DNA of 5,479 nucleotides from a bacterium (lineage in GTDB: Bacteria; Bacteroidota; Ignavibacteria; Kapaibacteriales; UBA2268). The stretch lies in NCBI GenBank assembly GCA_030426865.1, contig JAUHXN010000205.1, positions 1 to 5,479 of the forward strand. Reading direction: 5' to 3'. The number at the start of each line of letters is the position of its first letter. The first letter of the stretch is position 1. Position numbers and translations under genes: made by a program. Under the pieces are notes generated by a model, which ran no database searches, was not told the origin of the DNA, and saw only the letters and a program-made list of their open reading frames with translations. Positions 1-5,479 of the stretch are shown here, piece by piece.

Positions 1-1
1 C

Positions 2-169
2 ATATCAACTAAAGCTGTTATGATAAACGAAGGAACTGCTTTCAGAGTAGATTGGATGCCTTTCGGTGGTACAGCTGACTCAGGTCTTGGCTTTGGTGGA
101 GTAAAGCACTCAATTGAAGATATGATGGATGAAAAAATGATTATGATAAATAGCAGTTATGGTGGATAA
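2..169 (+). CDS. Aldehyde dehydrogenase, C-terminal fragment (5' end outside window)
   Basis: The first 55 codons in frame 2 are open from the left edge to a TAA at 167-169. The peptide carries the C-terminal signature of the NAD(P)-dependent aldehyde dehydrogenase superfamily: FRVDWMPFGG, then DSGLGFGG, then an acidic helix (SIEDMMDEKM) and a short hydrophobic end. In this family the PFGG segment follows the catalytic domain and the last strand takes part in oligomerisation. The enzymes oxidise aldehydes to carboxylates. The active-site Cys and Glu lie outside the window, so the substrate cannot be told. The RVDxMPFGG form recalls lactaldehyde, semialdehyde or non-phosphorylating glyceraldehyde-3-phosphate dehydrogenases, but this is only a resemblance. 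The gene converges on the minus-strand block, with 30 bases between the two stop codons. Confidence 0.9.
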   Translation: MSTKAVMINEGTAFRVDWMPFGGTADSGLGFGGVKHSIEDMMDEKMIMINSSYGG

Positions 170-199
170 ATACCCCATAACCTTAACTTAATCAACTAG

Positions 200-760
200 T
201 TAATGAAGTACTTCTAATTCTTTATAAATCAGCTTTTCATTTTTAATTAGAACAAGATTAGGAACCCTAATGTTTTGATCTATAAATAACTTTTTATCGA
301 ATATTATTTCCATGCTATAAATGTATGTAAAATCAGTATGCATATAAAAATCTAATTCGTAAGGGTTATCAATTTTATTATTTGTAACATGGTCAACAGA
401 ATCAATTTTATAAATTCTTTTATTAAGTTTTATAAAAACATTTTTATAAAGCTCGTTTAGATTTTGATTAGGTTTTATACTTATTCTAATGTTATGATTT
501 ATTAAAAATAGAGAGGAAAATCTAATTGGTATTATGGGAAGGTATATAAACCCTGTAGTTAATTGTTCAGAATGAGGTCCAACCATTACTTCAATATTCA
601 AACTATCTTTTGAATAATTAAAAGAATAGCTTTCTTCCTGCCGAACCCAATTAGATTTATTAGTACTATCAATATTGAAATTATAATCTAACTCTAAACT
701 TGCACAAGATGTTAAGACAAATATGAGAACTACTACTGTTAACTTAATTAATATCTTCAT
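200..760 (-). CDS. Predicted lipoprotein of unknown function, coupled to the T9SS protein gene
   Basis: This is a protein of 186 residues if read from the ATG at 760-758. An in-frame GTG one codon upstream (763) is possible but less likely. The N-terminus has a lysine-flanked hydrophobic core and a lipobox LTSC with the cysteine at residue 19, so it should be lipidated and membrane anchored. The mature part is rich in aromatic and beta-branched residues and looks beta-strand rich. It includes a VMVGP motif and a hydrophobic YLPIIPI stretch at about residues 58-80. I do not recognise the family. The start ATG overlaps the stop TGA of the upstream T9SS gene as TGATG, so translation is probably coupled. 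A GAGG lies only two bases from the ATG. Because of this arrangement I infer a role with the secreted protein, for example as a surface partner, but nothing in the sequence proves it. Confidence 0.8.
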   Translation of the reverse strand: MKILIKLTVVVLIFVLTSCASLELDYNFNIDSTNKSNWVRQEESYSFNYSKDSLNIEVMVGPHSEQLTTGFIYLPIIPIRFSSLFLINHNIRISIKPNQNLNELYKNVFIKLNKRIYKIDSVDHVTNNKIDNPYELDFYMHTDFTYIYSMEIIFDKKLFIDQNIRVPNLVLIKNEKLIYKELEVLH

Positions 761-3594
761 CACCTCACCACACTAATCTTCTTAGATAACAGCTGTGTGG
801 TACTCTCTAGAGTAACTATGTATGTCCCTGAAGTTAATTTTGATAGTGATATAGTATTTTGCTTATCAGTTGATATGCTAATTAGCTTTGCCCCTTCTAA
901 TGTGTAGATAGACAGGTCATAGAAGCCATCTTTTAGTACTTTTGGTAGTAATTCAATACTTGATTCAGTTATATTTAAATACTGTGCTAATACTTTATCT
1001 GAGGCTACTGATGATTCTGGGTCTTTGGCTTTGATAATTGCTTTGTGTTCTGTTATATGGCTGAATGATACTTCTTCCAACTCATTATTTTTATCATATT
1101 CTTGTATACCTATACCTAATGAATCAACTAGTATTTGTTCGTCTTCTTTTTGAGGATAGGCTTTAGGATTAAAAATAATATCTACTATAACTTCACTTTC
1201 TGGCTTTATAGGTTTGTCTATATTCCAATCAAATGGACTTATTGAACCAATACTGAAACCTTTATCTTTTTCTTTCAGTTCTATCCTTGATAAATATAAA
1301 TCTGTTTTGGTTGATAGATTACGTATAGTGTCTTGCAACTTGATAGACTTAGAATCATCATCGAATGTACCAAAGTTATGCTTTTGAGTAGCAAATAACT
1401 GAGGGTATACTGTACGAACAGAAATCTCAGAGAATGGTTTAAACTCACACTCAGTAATTTGATTACCATTGTTTACACCAAAACCAATATAAATTGAATC
1501 ACTGTAAGTCATATTATCTTCAATATTATTATTCGTGAATGTATAGTTTATATATCTTTCTTGATTCGGTGGGATTGGTGTTCCTGGAGTCCAGCCATTT
1601 GGCTCATAAGAATCTATTTTGAATTTGGAATTAGGTGTAACTACTTCTACTCTTGTAATGTAAAGAGATTGAAAAGACGACATATTTCGAATAGTATCTT
1701 GGAATGATATAGAATTAAAATTCGGATTTCTAATCTCATTTTCTGTAGTTAATATTTCTATTTCTGCTTTAGGTTCAGATTCTATAAATATAGTAGTGTC
1801 ATTACCTGCCTTATCTACAAAGTACAGCAATGCTGAAGCTGGTTGATTCTTATTAATCTTTTCTAATGACCATCTAATAGTTTGGTTTCTACCTGGTATA
1901 AACTCTCCTGATTCAGTTTCCCATTTGAATTCATAGTTCTCTCCAGCCATCATATACGCATCTGCTATATTGGAGCGGTTTTCTTCATTCATTGGCATAT
2001 CTGTTACTGTAGCTGTATTAAGGTTTATATTACCATCACAATCTTGCTCATAATAAACAACAGGAGGTAGTGAATCTCCTAATGTTCTATCATAAACTGA
2101 AAATGCAGTGGGTAGCCCATAACCTGTATTCATATCAGTTCCGTAAGAATAAGCTACAAATTTACTTGTCTTTGATTTAATATGATATATTCTATTTCTA
2201 TCTATTTCGTATGTAATACTTCCATATTCTTTATCATCATAGTCTACATTAAATTCATTCAATTCAATATCTTGAATTTCATTGAGTTTAATAATTTCAA
2301 TTAATGCTCCTAATGAATCAAACTTATAAATCTCTATATCTTCTGGTATAGAGGCGTTTTCGAGTGGGAATGTCAACGCTATATTATTTACATAAAAAAC
2401 AGGAATGCCTTCAGAATGTTTGTAAGGAGCTGAAAATATTGTAGCCGTTACCCCTTGTTCAATACTAGGTAGTTGAAAAATTAATGGCTCATTATCATAA
2501 ATCCCAATTTCTTTATGTCCTTCGTAAGTATTGTAATACGTGACAGCAACAGGTTTATCAGATGTAATACAAGAGTTTCTATTACCAGTAGGTACTTCTA
2601 TGTATGCTTCTCCATAGCCTGCACCTCCACCTTTTTGTATATTTCCAATGAATTCACCTTCTACATAAATGTTTGTGTTGTCTTCTGAAGCATATATTCT
2701 AAAATAAGCCCCCTTAATTCTTCTTATCAGAGGAGTAAAATAAAATTGTTTCCCCCATGATTTAGTTGGAAATTCCATGTTTGTAATATAATCAAAGTCT
2801 CCAGTATCTATTGGCATATATGTTTCATTTACTCCAGAAATAATTGAAATGGGTTTGTCTGATTCAATAAGACTACCAGAGATATCTTGTAAATTTCCAC
2901 TAGTACCTAACAATAAAACATCACCACTATTCATCATTTTCATTGTAGATTCACCTGTTTTTAATGACTCACCGTCTTTAAAAACGATATTATCATCAGC
3001 TAAATTCCCACCACCTAATTTTAGATTAATATTTGTACTATCATAATGTGAGACAATAGTGGTATAAGAGGGGATTAGCCCGTTAGTAAACTTACTCGAA
3101 AAATAATTCATACTTATATATTTCTCAGAAGCTCCAATTGTTGGAATAGCGAAAAAACCGTCTGAGTTCTGTATATGTTTTAAGAATACATAGACTAATA
3201 TTGGATATTCTGATTTTATATTGACAGCCATACTTTTATAAAGATCTGATGGTTTAGGGTTTTCAAAATCATCAGAAGTAGGTTCTATAAAGATTTTATC
3301 AATTTCTAATAGATTAACATTATTAGGTAATACTTCAATCGTATTCTTATAATTACTGCCTTTTATACTAACATCTACTTTAGTCCTTACAGAACTAAAC
3401 AAATAGATTTTCCTGTCTGGAATATCGTATTTGAAAGAACTACGTGGTGTAACTGTCAACCAAAATTCACGACCAGCGTTACCAGAGTTCTGCATTACTT
3501 CAAATTCTGATTTTACTTTCTCGACATCTATTTTTGAGTATGATGTAAATGGTAAAACTAAGAGAAATGTAATAATTGAAATAAGTATTTTCAT
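760..3594 (-). CDS. Secreted IgGFc-binding-like protein with T9SS type A sorting domain
   Basis: This is a 944-residue protein with a signal peptide (residues 1-20, hydrophobic core and an SYS-like cleavage site). Residues about 40-500 resemble the IgGFc-binding N-terminal domain found in bacterial surface proteins: the entry motif GREFWLTVTP (41-50), FFAIPTIGASEKY (147-159), SDKPISIISG (245-254), SWGKQFYFTP (279-288) and SDKPVAVTYYN (345-355). Residues 505-605 form a linker domain with DSLPP, QDCDG and VDKAGND. Residues 630-690 and 753-810 are two related beta-sandwich repeats (QDTIRN...LY.(T/S)R.E), similar to ASH or choice-of-anchor modules. Residues 880-944 look like a T9SS sorting domain (LTSGTYIVTL...KKISVVR), so the protein is probably exported across the outer membrane and anchored or released. 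Adhesion is a plausible role; actual IgG binding should not be assumed. AAGGA lies seven bases before the ATG. The TGA overlaps the next gene, and a truncated copy of this gene's 5' end lies just upstream. Confidence 0.85.
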   Translation of the reverse strand: MKILISIITFLLVLPFTSYSKIDVEKVKSEFEVMQNSGNAGREFWLTVTPRSSFKYDIPDRKIYLFSSVRTKVDVSIKGSNYKNTIEVLPNNVNLLEIDKIFIEPTSDDFENPKPSDLYKSMAVNIKSEYPILVYVFLKHIQNSDGFFAIPTIGASEKYISMNYFSSKFTNGLIPSYTTIVSHYDSTNINLKLGGGNLADDNIVFKDGESLKTGESTMKMMNSGDVLLLGTSGNLQDISGSLIESDKPISIISGVNETYMPIDTGDFDYITNMEFPTKSWGKQFYFTPLIRRIKGAYFRIYASEDNTNIYVEGEFIGNIQKGGGAGYGEAYIEVPTGNRNSCITSDKPVAVTYYNTYEGHKEIGIYDNEPLIFQLPSIEQGVTATIFSAPYKHSEGIPVFYVNNIALTFPLENASIPEDIEIYKFDSLGALIEIIKLNEIQDIELNEFNVDYDDKEYGSITYEIDRNRIYHIKSKTSKFVAYSYGTDMNTGYGLPTAFSVYDRTLGDSLPPVVYYEQDCDGNINLNTATVTDMPMNEENRSNIADAYMMAGENYEFKWETESGEFIPGRNQTIRWSLEKINKNQPASALLYFVDKAGNDTTIFIESEPKAEIEILTTENEIRNPNFNSISFQDTIRNMSSFQSLYITRVEVVTPNSKFKIDSYEPNGWTPGTPIPPNQERYINYTFTNNNIEDNMTYSDSIYIGFGVNNGNQITECEFKPFSEISVRTVYPQLFATQKHNFGTFDDDSKSIKLQDTIRNLSTKTDLYLSRIELKEKDKGFSIGSISPFDWNIDKPIKPESEVIVDIIFNPKAYPQKEDEQILVDSLGIGIQEYDKNNELEEVSFSHITEHKAIIKAKDPESSVASDKVLAQYLNITESSIELLPKVLKDGFYDLSIYTLEGAKLISISTDKQNTISLSKLTSGTYIVTLESTTQLLSKKISVVR
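1170..1701 (-). repeat. Coding region of two divergent internal protein repeats (residues about 632-686 and 754-808)
   Basis: Within the T9SS protein two segments align with a spacing of 122 residues. The first reads QDTIRNMSS..LYITRVEV, then FKIDSYEPNGW and PIPPNQERYINYTF. The second reads QDTIRNLST..LYLSRIEL, then FSIGSISPFDW and PIKPESEVIVDIIF. Shared landmarks are QDTIRN, LY, R.E, F.I, a tryptophan and a proline-rich turn before an alternating hydrophobic strand. This fits tandem immunoglobulin-like beta-sandwich modules of the ASH or choice-of-anchor kind that space out the N-terminal domain from the sorting domain. The fold assignment is inferred from the pattern; the repetition itself is visible directly. 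Confidence 0.65.
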
Positions 3595-3601
3595 GAAGTA
3601 A

Positions 3602-3606
3602 TCCTT
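3602..3606 (-). promoter_or_regulatory. Ribosome binding site of the T9SS protein gene
   Basis: The minus strand reads AAGGA, seven bases before the ATG at 3594. The same seven-base spacing is seen at two other genes here, which supports the start chosen for the 944-residue protein. Confidence 0.6.
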
Positions 3607-3622
3607 GTTCTTTTTATATTAT

Positions 3623-3787
3623 TTATTTTAGCTCTATTGGCGTAAAAGTCAGCCAAAACTCCCGTCCCACGTTACCAAAGTCTTGAATAACCTCAAAATC
3701 AGATTTTACTTTCTCCACATCTATTTTTGAATATGCAAAAATAGGGGTGAGAAGTAGTATTAGTATTATTGTGATTAGTGTTTTCAT
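3623..3787 (-). pseudogene. Truncated tandem duplicate of the T9SS protein gene 5' end
   Basis: A 54-codon reading frame runs from ATG (3787-3785) to TAA (3625-3623). Its first 50 residues align without a gap to the first 50 of the downstream 944-residue protein, with 35 identities. They include the signal peptide, the block YSKIDVEKVKS.FEV and the motif GREFWLT.TP. The two ATGs are exactly 193 bases apart. At DNA level 3702-3735 and 3509-3542 match at 32 of 34 positions. Similarity stops after the ACG CCA codons (about 3638); only IELK and a stop follow, so the rest of the domain is gone. There is no AGGAG-like site before its ATG (the bases read AAAACCTT), unlike its neighbours. The simplest reading is the remnant of a tandem paralogue that lost its body by deletion. 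If translated it would give an exported peptide of about 34 residues. Confidence 0.85.
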
Positions 3788-3926
3788 AAGGTTTTATATG
3801 TTTTTTATTTAATCGAATCAAAATAATATTTGGGCAAAACATATTCGAAATGATGAATATATTTTTATTCTAAGTTGTAATGGCCTTCATTAATTAATAG
3901 AAATTCATAAATATATTTTCATGATT
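3788..3926. other. AT-rich intergenic gap, possible transcription boundary
   Basis: This 139-base stretch separates the stop of the 223-residue lipoprotein from the truncated duplicate. It is the longest non-coding gap in the minus-strand block. It is very AT-rich and has an inverted repeat (ATATTC, eight bases, GAATAT, at 3841-3860) and a short hairpin (TAATG, five bases, CATTA, near 3878-3892). Neither is a convincing terminator. A promoter for the T9SS and lipoprotein pair would most naturally lie here, but I could not find a clear match to a sigma-70 or Bacteroidota-type TTTG / TAnnTTTG promoter. Confidence 0.4.
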
Positions 3927-4598
3927 CTAATTAATCATTCGAGTCTCTTCAACCTCTAATCTCTTGTCTGTGTATACTTTAAACTTATATACAAAATGTG
4001 TTTTTAAAAAAGGAGCATAAAATTTTCTCTCCATCTTATAATAACCATCTTTTATTAAAGTATCAACATTTACATTTTCATTTTTAACTGGGTTTAAATA
4101 ACCAGGAACATATACTAGATGGTCGCAATAAAAATCAGTTATTTCATTTGCTAATTGAAAACTATAAATATCTTTAAAACTTGATTGTAATAATAGTTCA
4201 AATTGGTTACAATCAAATCCGTTTAGAAATAAAACCCTTGATAATGAATCAAATGCCAAAACAAACTTCGTGTTGCCTTTATTCTCTAGTTTAACTGAGT
4301 ATGTAATAAATTTATATTTGCTAAAAAGTTCAACTTTAAAACTACTTAAAGTATCAACATTTAAGTCAAACTCTAAATTCCTTTCAATATCAAAGATTTC
4401 ATATAACTGATCATTATTCATATTTCTTGTGTTTAGTTTTTCACAATACTCTTGAATATAATAATTGGTTAAATAGCTTTTTATGTAACTCTTTGAGACT
4501 ATGTATAAATAATCATCCTTATCAATATTGTTATGTGCTGAATCATAGCATGAAAACAAGCAGATTGATAATAGTATAGAAGATAAAAGCATTTTCAT
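3927..4598 (-). CDS. Predicted lipoprotein of unknown function (223 residues)
   Basis: The N-terminus is a typical lipoprotein signal peptide: MKM, a hydrophobic stretch, and the lipobox LFSC with the cysteine at residue 17, followed by a polar segment. The mature part (about 206 residues) is rich in Tyr, Phe, Lys and Asn, with mixed helix-like (residues 36-75) and strand-like stretches, and ends in charged residues (VEETRMIN). It has few cysteines and no catalytic motif that I can see. I do not recognise the family. GAGGA lies seven bases before the ATG. That site sits inside the last codons of the broken reading frame from the preceding short lipoprotein, whose stop at 4602 would be only three bases away. 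This indicates the two were originally adjacent genes of one operon, perhaps with related functions. Confidence 0.8.
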   Translation of the reverse strand: MKMLLSSILLSICLFSCYDSAHNNIDKDDYLYIVSKSYIKSYLTNYYIQEYCEKLNTRNMNNDQLYEIFDIERNLEFDLNVDTLSSFKVELFSKYKFITYSVKLENKGNTKFVLAFDSLSRVLFLNGFDCNQFELLLQSSFKDIYSFQLANEITDFYCDHLVYVPGYLNPVKNENVNVDTLIKDGYYKMERKFYAPFLKTHFVYKFKVYTDKRLEVEETRMIN

Positions 4599-4601
4599 TA
4601 A

Positions 4602-4724
4602 TCATTCCTCATTTGAATCAATTTCTTCATTAAATGAATCTATTAACTCTTTGGTTTTCTTTTTTGCCCACTTCTCATAAGGTTTTTTTTCATAAGGGAG
4701 ATATTGAATAAATAAAAGCTCTTT
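4602..4724 (-). pseudogene. Detached 3' reading frame of the short lipoprotein (frameshifted tail)
   Basis: This frame is offset from the short lipoprotein. It is open from an AAA codon at 4724 to TGA at 4604-4602 and has no suitable start of its own. It encodes a protein-like charged tail of about 40 residues, with the repeated PYEK (in LPYEKKPYEKW), then AKKKTKELI and DSFNEEIDSNEE, which looks like an amphipathic helix with an acidic end. In this frame two TAA codons lie immediately upstream of 4724, exactly where the lipoprotein frame is still coding. Dropping one A from the run of five at 4722-4726 joins the two into a 118-residue protein. The tail also fills the otherwise empty 91 bases before the next gene. 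It is therefore probably the true C-terminus, put out of frame by an insertion or a sequencing error. Confidence 0.7.
4606..4610 (-). promoter_or_regulatory. Ribosome binding site of the 223-residue lipoprotein gene
   Basis: The minus strand reads GAGGA, seven bases before the ATG at 4598. It overlaps the codons for the last two Glu residues of the detached tail frame, a layout typical of tightly packed operon genes. Confidence 0.6.
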
Positions 4725-4959
4725 TTAATTTTATATCATCTAATTCAAGACTAATATAATAAGGATAGCTATATAATGTATAAAAAGGCAATGTATTTAT
4801 AATGTTATTTTCATCAAAATAAACAAGAATCTCATCTAACAAATCTAATTTTAATTCATTATAATCTCGTACTAGTTTTATAGTATTATTACTACTACAA
4901 GAAATAACAGTAAATAAAAGTACACTTAGAAATATTTTATATCCACTATTCAACTTCAT
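4690..4959 (-). CDS. Short predicted lipoprotein, probably truncated by a frameshift
   Basis: As read, this is an 89-residue protein. The signal peptide (lysine at 2 and 8, hydrophobic 9-19) ends in a lipobox VISC with the cysteine at residue 21, so the start at 4959 is sound. This start lies inside the last codons of the upstream carboxyl carrier gene, a 14-base overlap in another frame, which suggests translational coupling. The mature part is about 69 residues and begins with SSNNTIKLV, followed by an acidic helix-like region. I do not recognise the family. The last ten residues (RAFIYSISPL) are probably artefactual: at the A5 run 4722-4726 the frame appears to have slipped. With one A fewer the protein continues as KELLFIQYLPYEKK and ends at 4602, 118 residues in all. 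It could be a recent pseudogene, a sequencing error, or a gene read by slippage on poly-A. Confidence 0.7.
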   Translation of the reverse strand: MKLNSGYKIFLSVLLFTVISCSSNNTIKLVRDYNELKLDLLDEILVYFDENNIINTLPFYTLYSYPYYISLELDDIKLKRAFIYSISPL

Positions 4960-5446
4960 CCTTCTCTATCACTACCAATACTGTATCTGAGTCAACTCTG
5001 TCACCCTCTTTGGCATTGACTTTCGTTACTTTTCCAGTTATTCGAGTATAGAGGTTAGTCTCCATTTTCATTGCTTCGACTACTATTACTGCTTCACCTT
5101 CTTTGACTTTGTCACCTTCAGCAACGTTTACTTTGATGATAGTACCCGGCATAGGTGGTACAATGTTTTCTATATCTTCAGATGCACCAACCCCTGTTAT
5201 AACATCTTCTTCATCTTCTACTTTACCAAATATATATTGTTTCCCATCTATTTGGACATAATATTTATCTTTGTCTTGTACTATGATGGCTTCTTTTATC
5301 TGATTGTTATGTAATAACTTTACTGTGTTTTCTTCAGAAGATAATATCGATACTTCAAACTCATTATCGTTAACTTGGCCTTTTATTTTTCCATCAGTAT
5401 TTTTAGAAAATACTTCTATTATTTCGTTGTTTCTTTTTAGTTTCAT
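4946..5446 (-). CDS. Biotin carboxyl carrier protein of an acyl-CoA (or related) carboxylase
   Basis: This 166-residue protein has a C-terminal biotinyl domain at about residues 95-162: PPMPGTIIKV, then GDKVKEGE, then EAMKMET with the biotin-accepting lysine at residue 127 (codon 5068-5066), then a second half-motif GKVTKVNAKEGDRVDSD typical of the biotinyl/lipoyl fold. The carrier shuttles carboxybiotin between biotin carboxylase and carboxyltransferase sites. Residues 1-75 are a strand-rich N-terminal part, followed by an acidic linker (EDEEDV). This architecture matches stand-alone carriers of propionyl-CoA, other acyl-CoA or oxaloacetate-type carboxylases; the partner subunits are outside the window, so the substrate is open. 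I prefer the ATG at 5446 because AGGAG lies seven bases upstream; an in-frame ATG at 5467 would add MGNRSNK with poor spacing. Its 3' end overlaps the short lipoprotein gene by 14 bases. Confidence 0.92.
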   Translation of the reverse strand: MKLKRNNEIIEVFSKNTDGKIKGQVNDNEFEVSILSSEENTVKLLHNNQIKEAIIVQDKDKYYVQIDGKQYIFGKVEDEEDVITGVGASEDIENIVPPMPGTIIKVNVAEGDKVKEGEAVIVVEAMKMETNLYTRITGKVTKVNAKEGDRVDSDTVLVVIEKDEVE

Positions 5447-5478
5447 TTTGTTGCTCCTATTTCCCATTCACCTATTAT
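5443..5478 (-). CDS. Possible last codons of an upstream operon gene (edge fragment)
   Basis: One minus-strand frame is open from the right edge and ends IIGEWEIGATK with a TGA at 5445-5443. This TGA overlaps the carboxyl carrier ATG as ATGA, a common layout in tightly coupled operons. The other two frames stop earlier (TGA at 5470-5468, TAA at the edge). Only eleven residues are visible and I do not recognise them. A carboxylase partner subunit would be expected here by gene order, but that is inference; the upstream gene could instead end at 5468. Confidence 0.35.
   Translation of the reverse strand: MIGEWEIGATK
5454..5458 (-). promoter_or_regulatory. Ribosome binding site deciding the carboxyl carrier start
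   Basis: The minus strand reads AGGAG, seven bases before the ATG at 5446, the same spacing as at 3602 and 4606. The competing upstream ATG at 5467 has only an AGGTG one base away, too close for normal initiation. Confidence 0.65.
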
Positions 5479-5479
5479 T

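Noticed and set aside
183..203. Inverted repeat TTAACT / AGTTAA between the convergent stop codons, as a terminator
   Set aside because: The stem is only six A/T-rich base pairs with a nine-base loop, lacks a T-run after it on either strand, and includes the lipoprotein stop codon.
1281..1469. A 62-codon minus-strand frame within the T9SS protein gene
   Set aside because: It lies entirely inside the 944-residue gene in another frame, has no signal peptide, motif or ribosome binding site, and reads as a shadow frame.
2849..3046. A 65-codon plus-strand frame opposite the T9SS protein gene
   Set aside because: It is antisense to a clearly real gene, is rich in Pro, Phe and Ser as expected from reverse reading, and has no supporting signal.
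3841..3860. Inverted repeat ATATTC / GAATAT as a terminator or operator
   Set aside because: Six weak base pairs around an eight-base loop are expected by chance in such AT-rich DNA, and no T-tract follows on the minus strand.
4642..4697. A short minus-strand frame beginning MKKNLMRSG near the A8 run as an independent small gene
   Set aside because: It is under 20 codons and has no usable ribosome binding site. The overlapping frame that continues the short lipoprotein is longer and far more protein-like.

Overview
The window is AT-rich bacterial DNA that looks like the FCB group (Bacteroidota, Chlorobiota, Ignavibacteria or Kapabacteria-like). The main reason is a large secreted protein with a type IX secretion (T9SS) C-terminal sorting domain, together with several small lipoproteins that have classical lipoboxes. 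Placing it nearer Ignavibacteria or Kapabacteria is an impression from protein style, not a proof.

Layout: positions 2-169 on the plus strand are the C-terminal end of an aldehyde dehydrogenase. Everything else is on the minus strand and converges on it. Read in the direction of transcription (from high to low coordinates), the order is: the last codons of an unidentified gene entering from the right edge; a biotin carboxyl carrier protein (4946-5446); a short lipoprotein whose reading frame appears broken near its 3' end (4690-4959, with a detached tail at 4602-4724); a 223-residue lipoprotein (3927-4598); a gap of about 140 bases; a 54-codon truncated copy of the next gene's 5' end (3623-3787); the 944-residue IgGFc-binding-like, T9SS-sorted protein (760-3594); and a third lipoprotein (200-760) whose start overlaps the stop of the large gene.

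The carboxyl carrier, the short lipoprotein and the 223-residue lipoprotein are packed with overlaps or a few bases of spacing (if the frameshift is repaired), so they probably share a transcript although their roles look unrelated. The T9SS protein and the terminal lipoprotein form a second tightly coupled pair and probably act at the cell surface.

The two most informative observations are not complete genes. One is a gapless tandem duplicate of the first 50 codons of the T9SS gene, offset by exactly 193 bases. The other is a probable one-base frameshift at a run of five A's in the short lipoprotein, where dropping one A restores a 118-residue protein ending three bases before the next gene. 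No RNA gene, CRISPR array, insertion sequence or clear terminator was seen.
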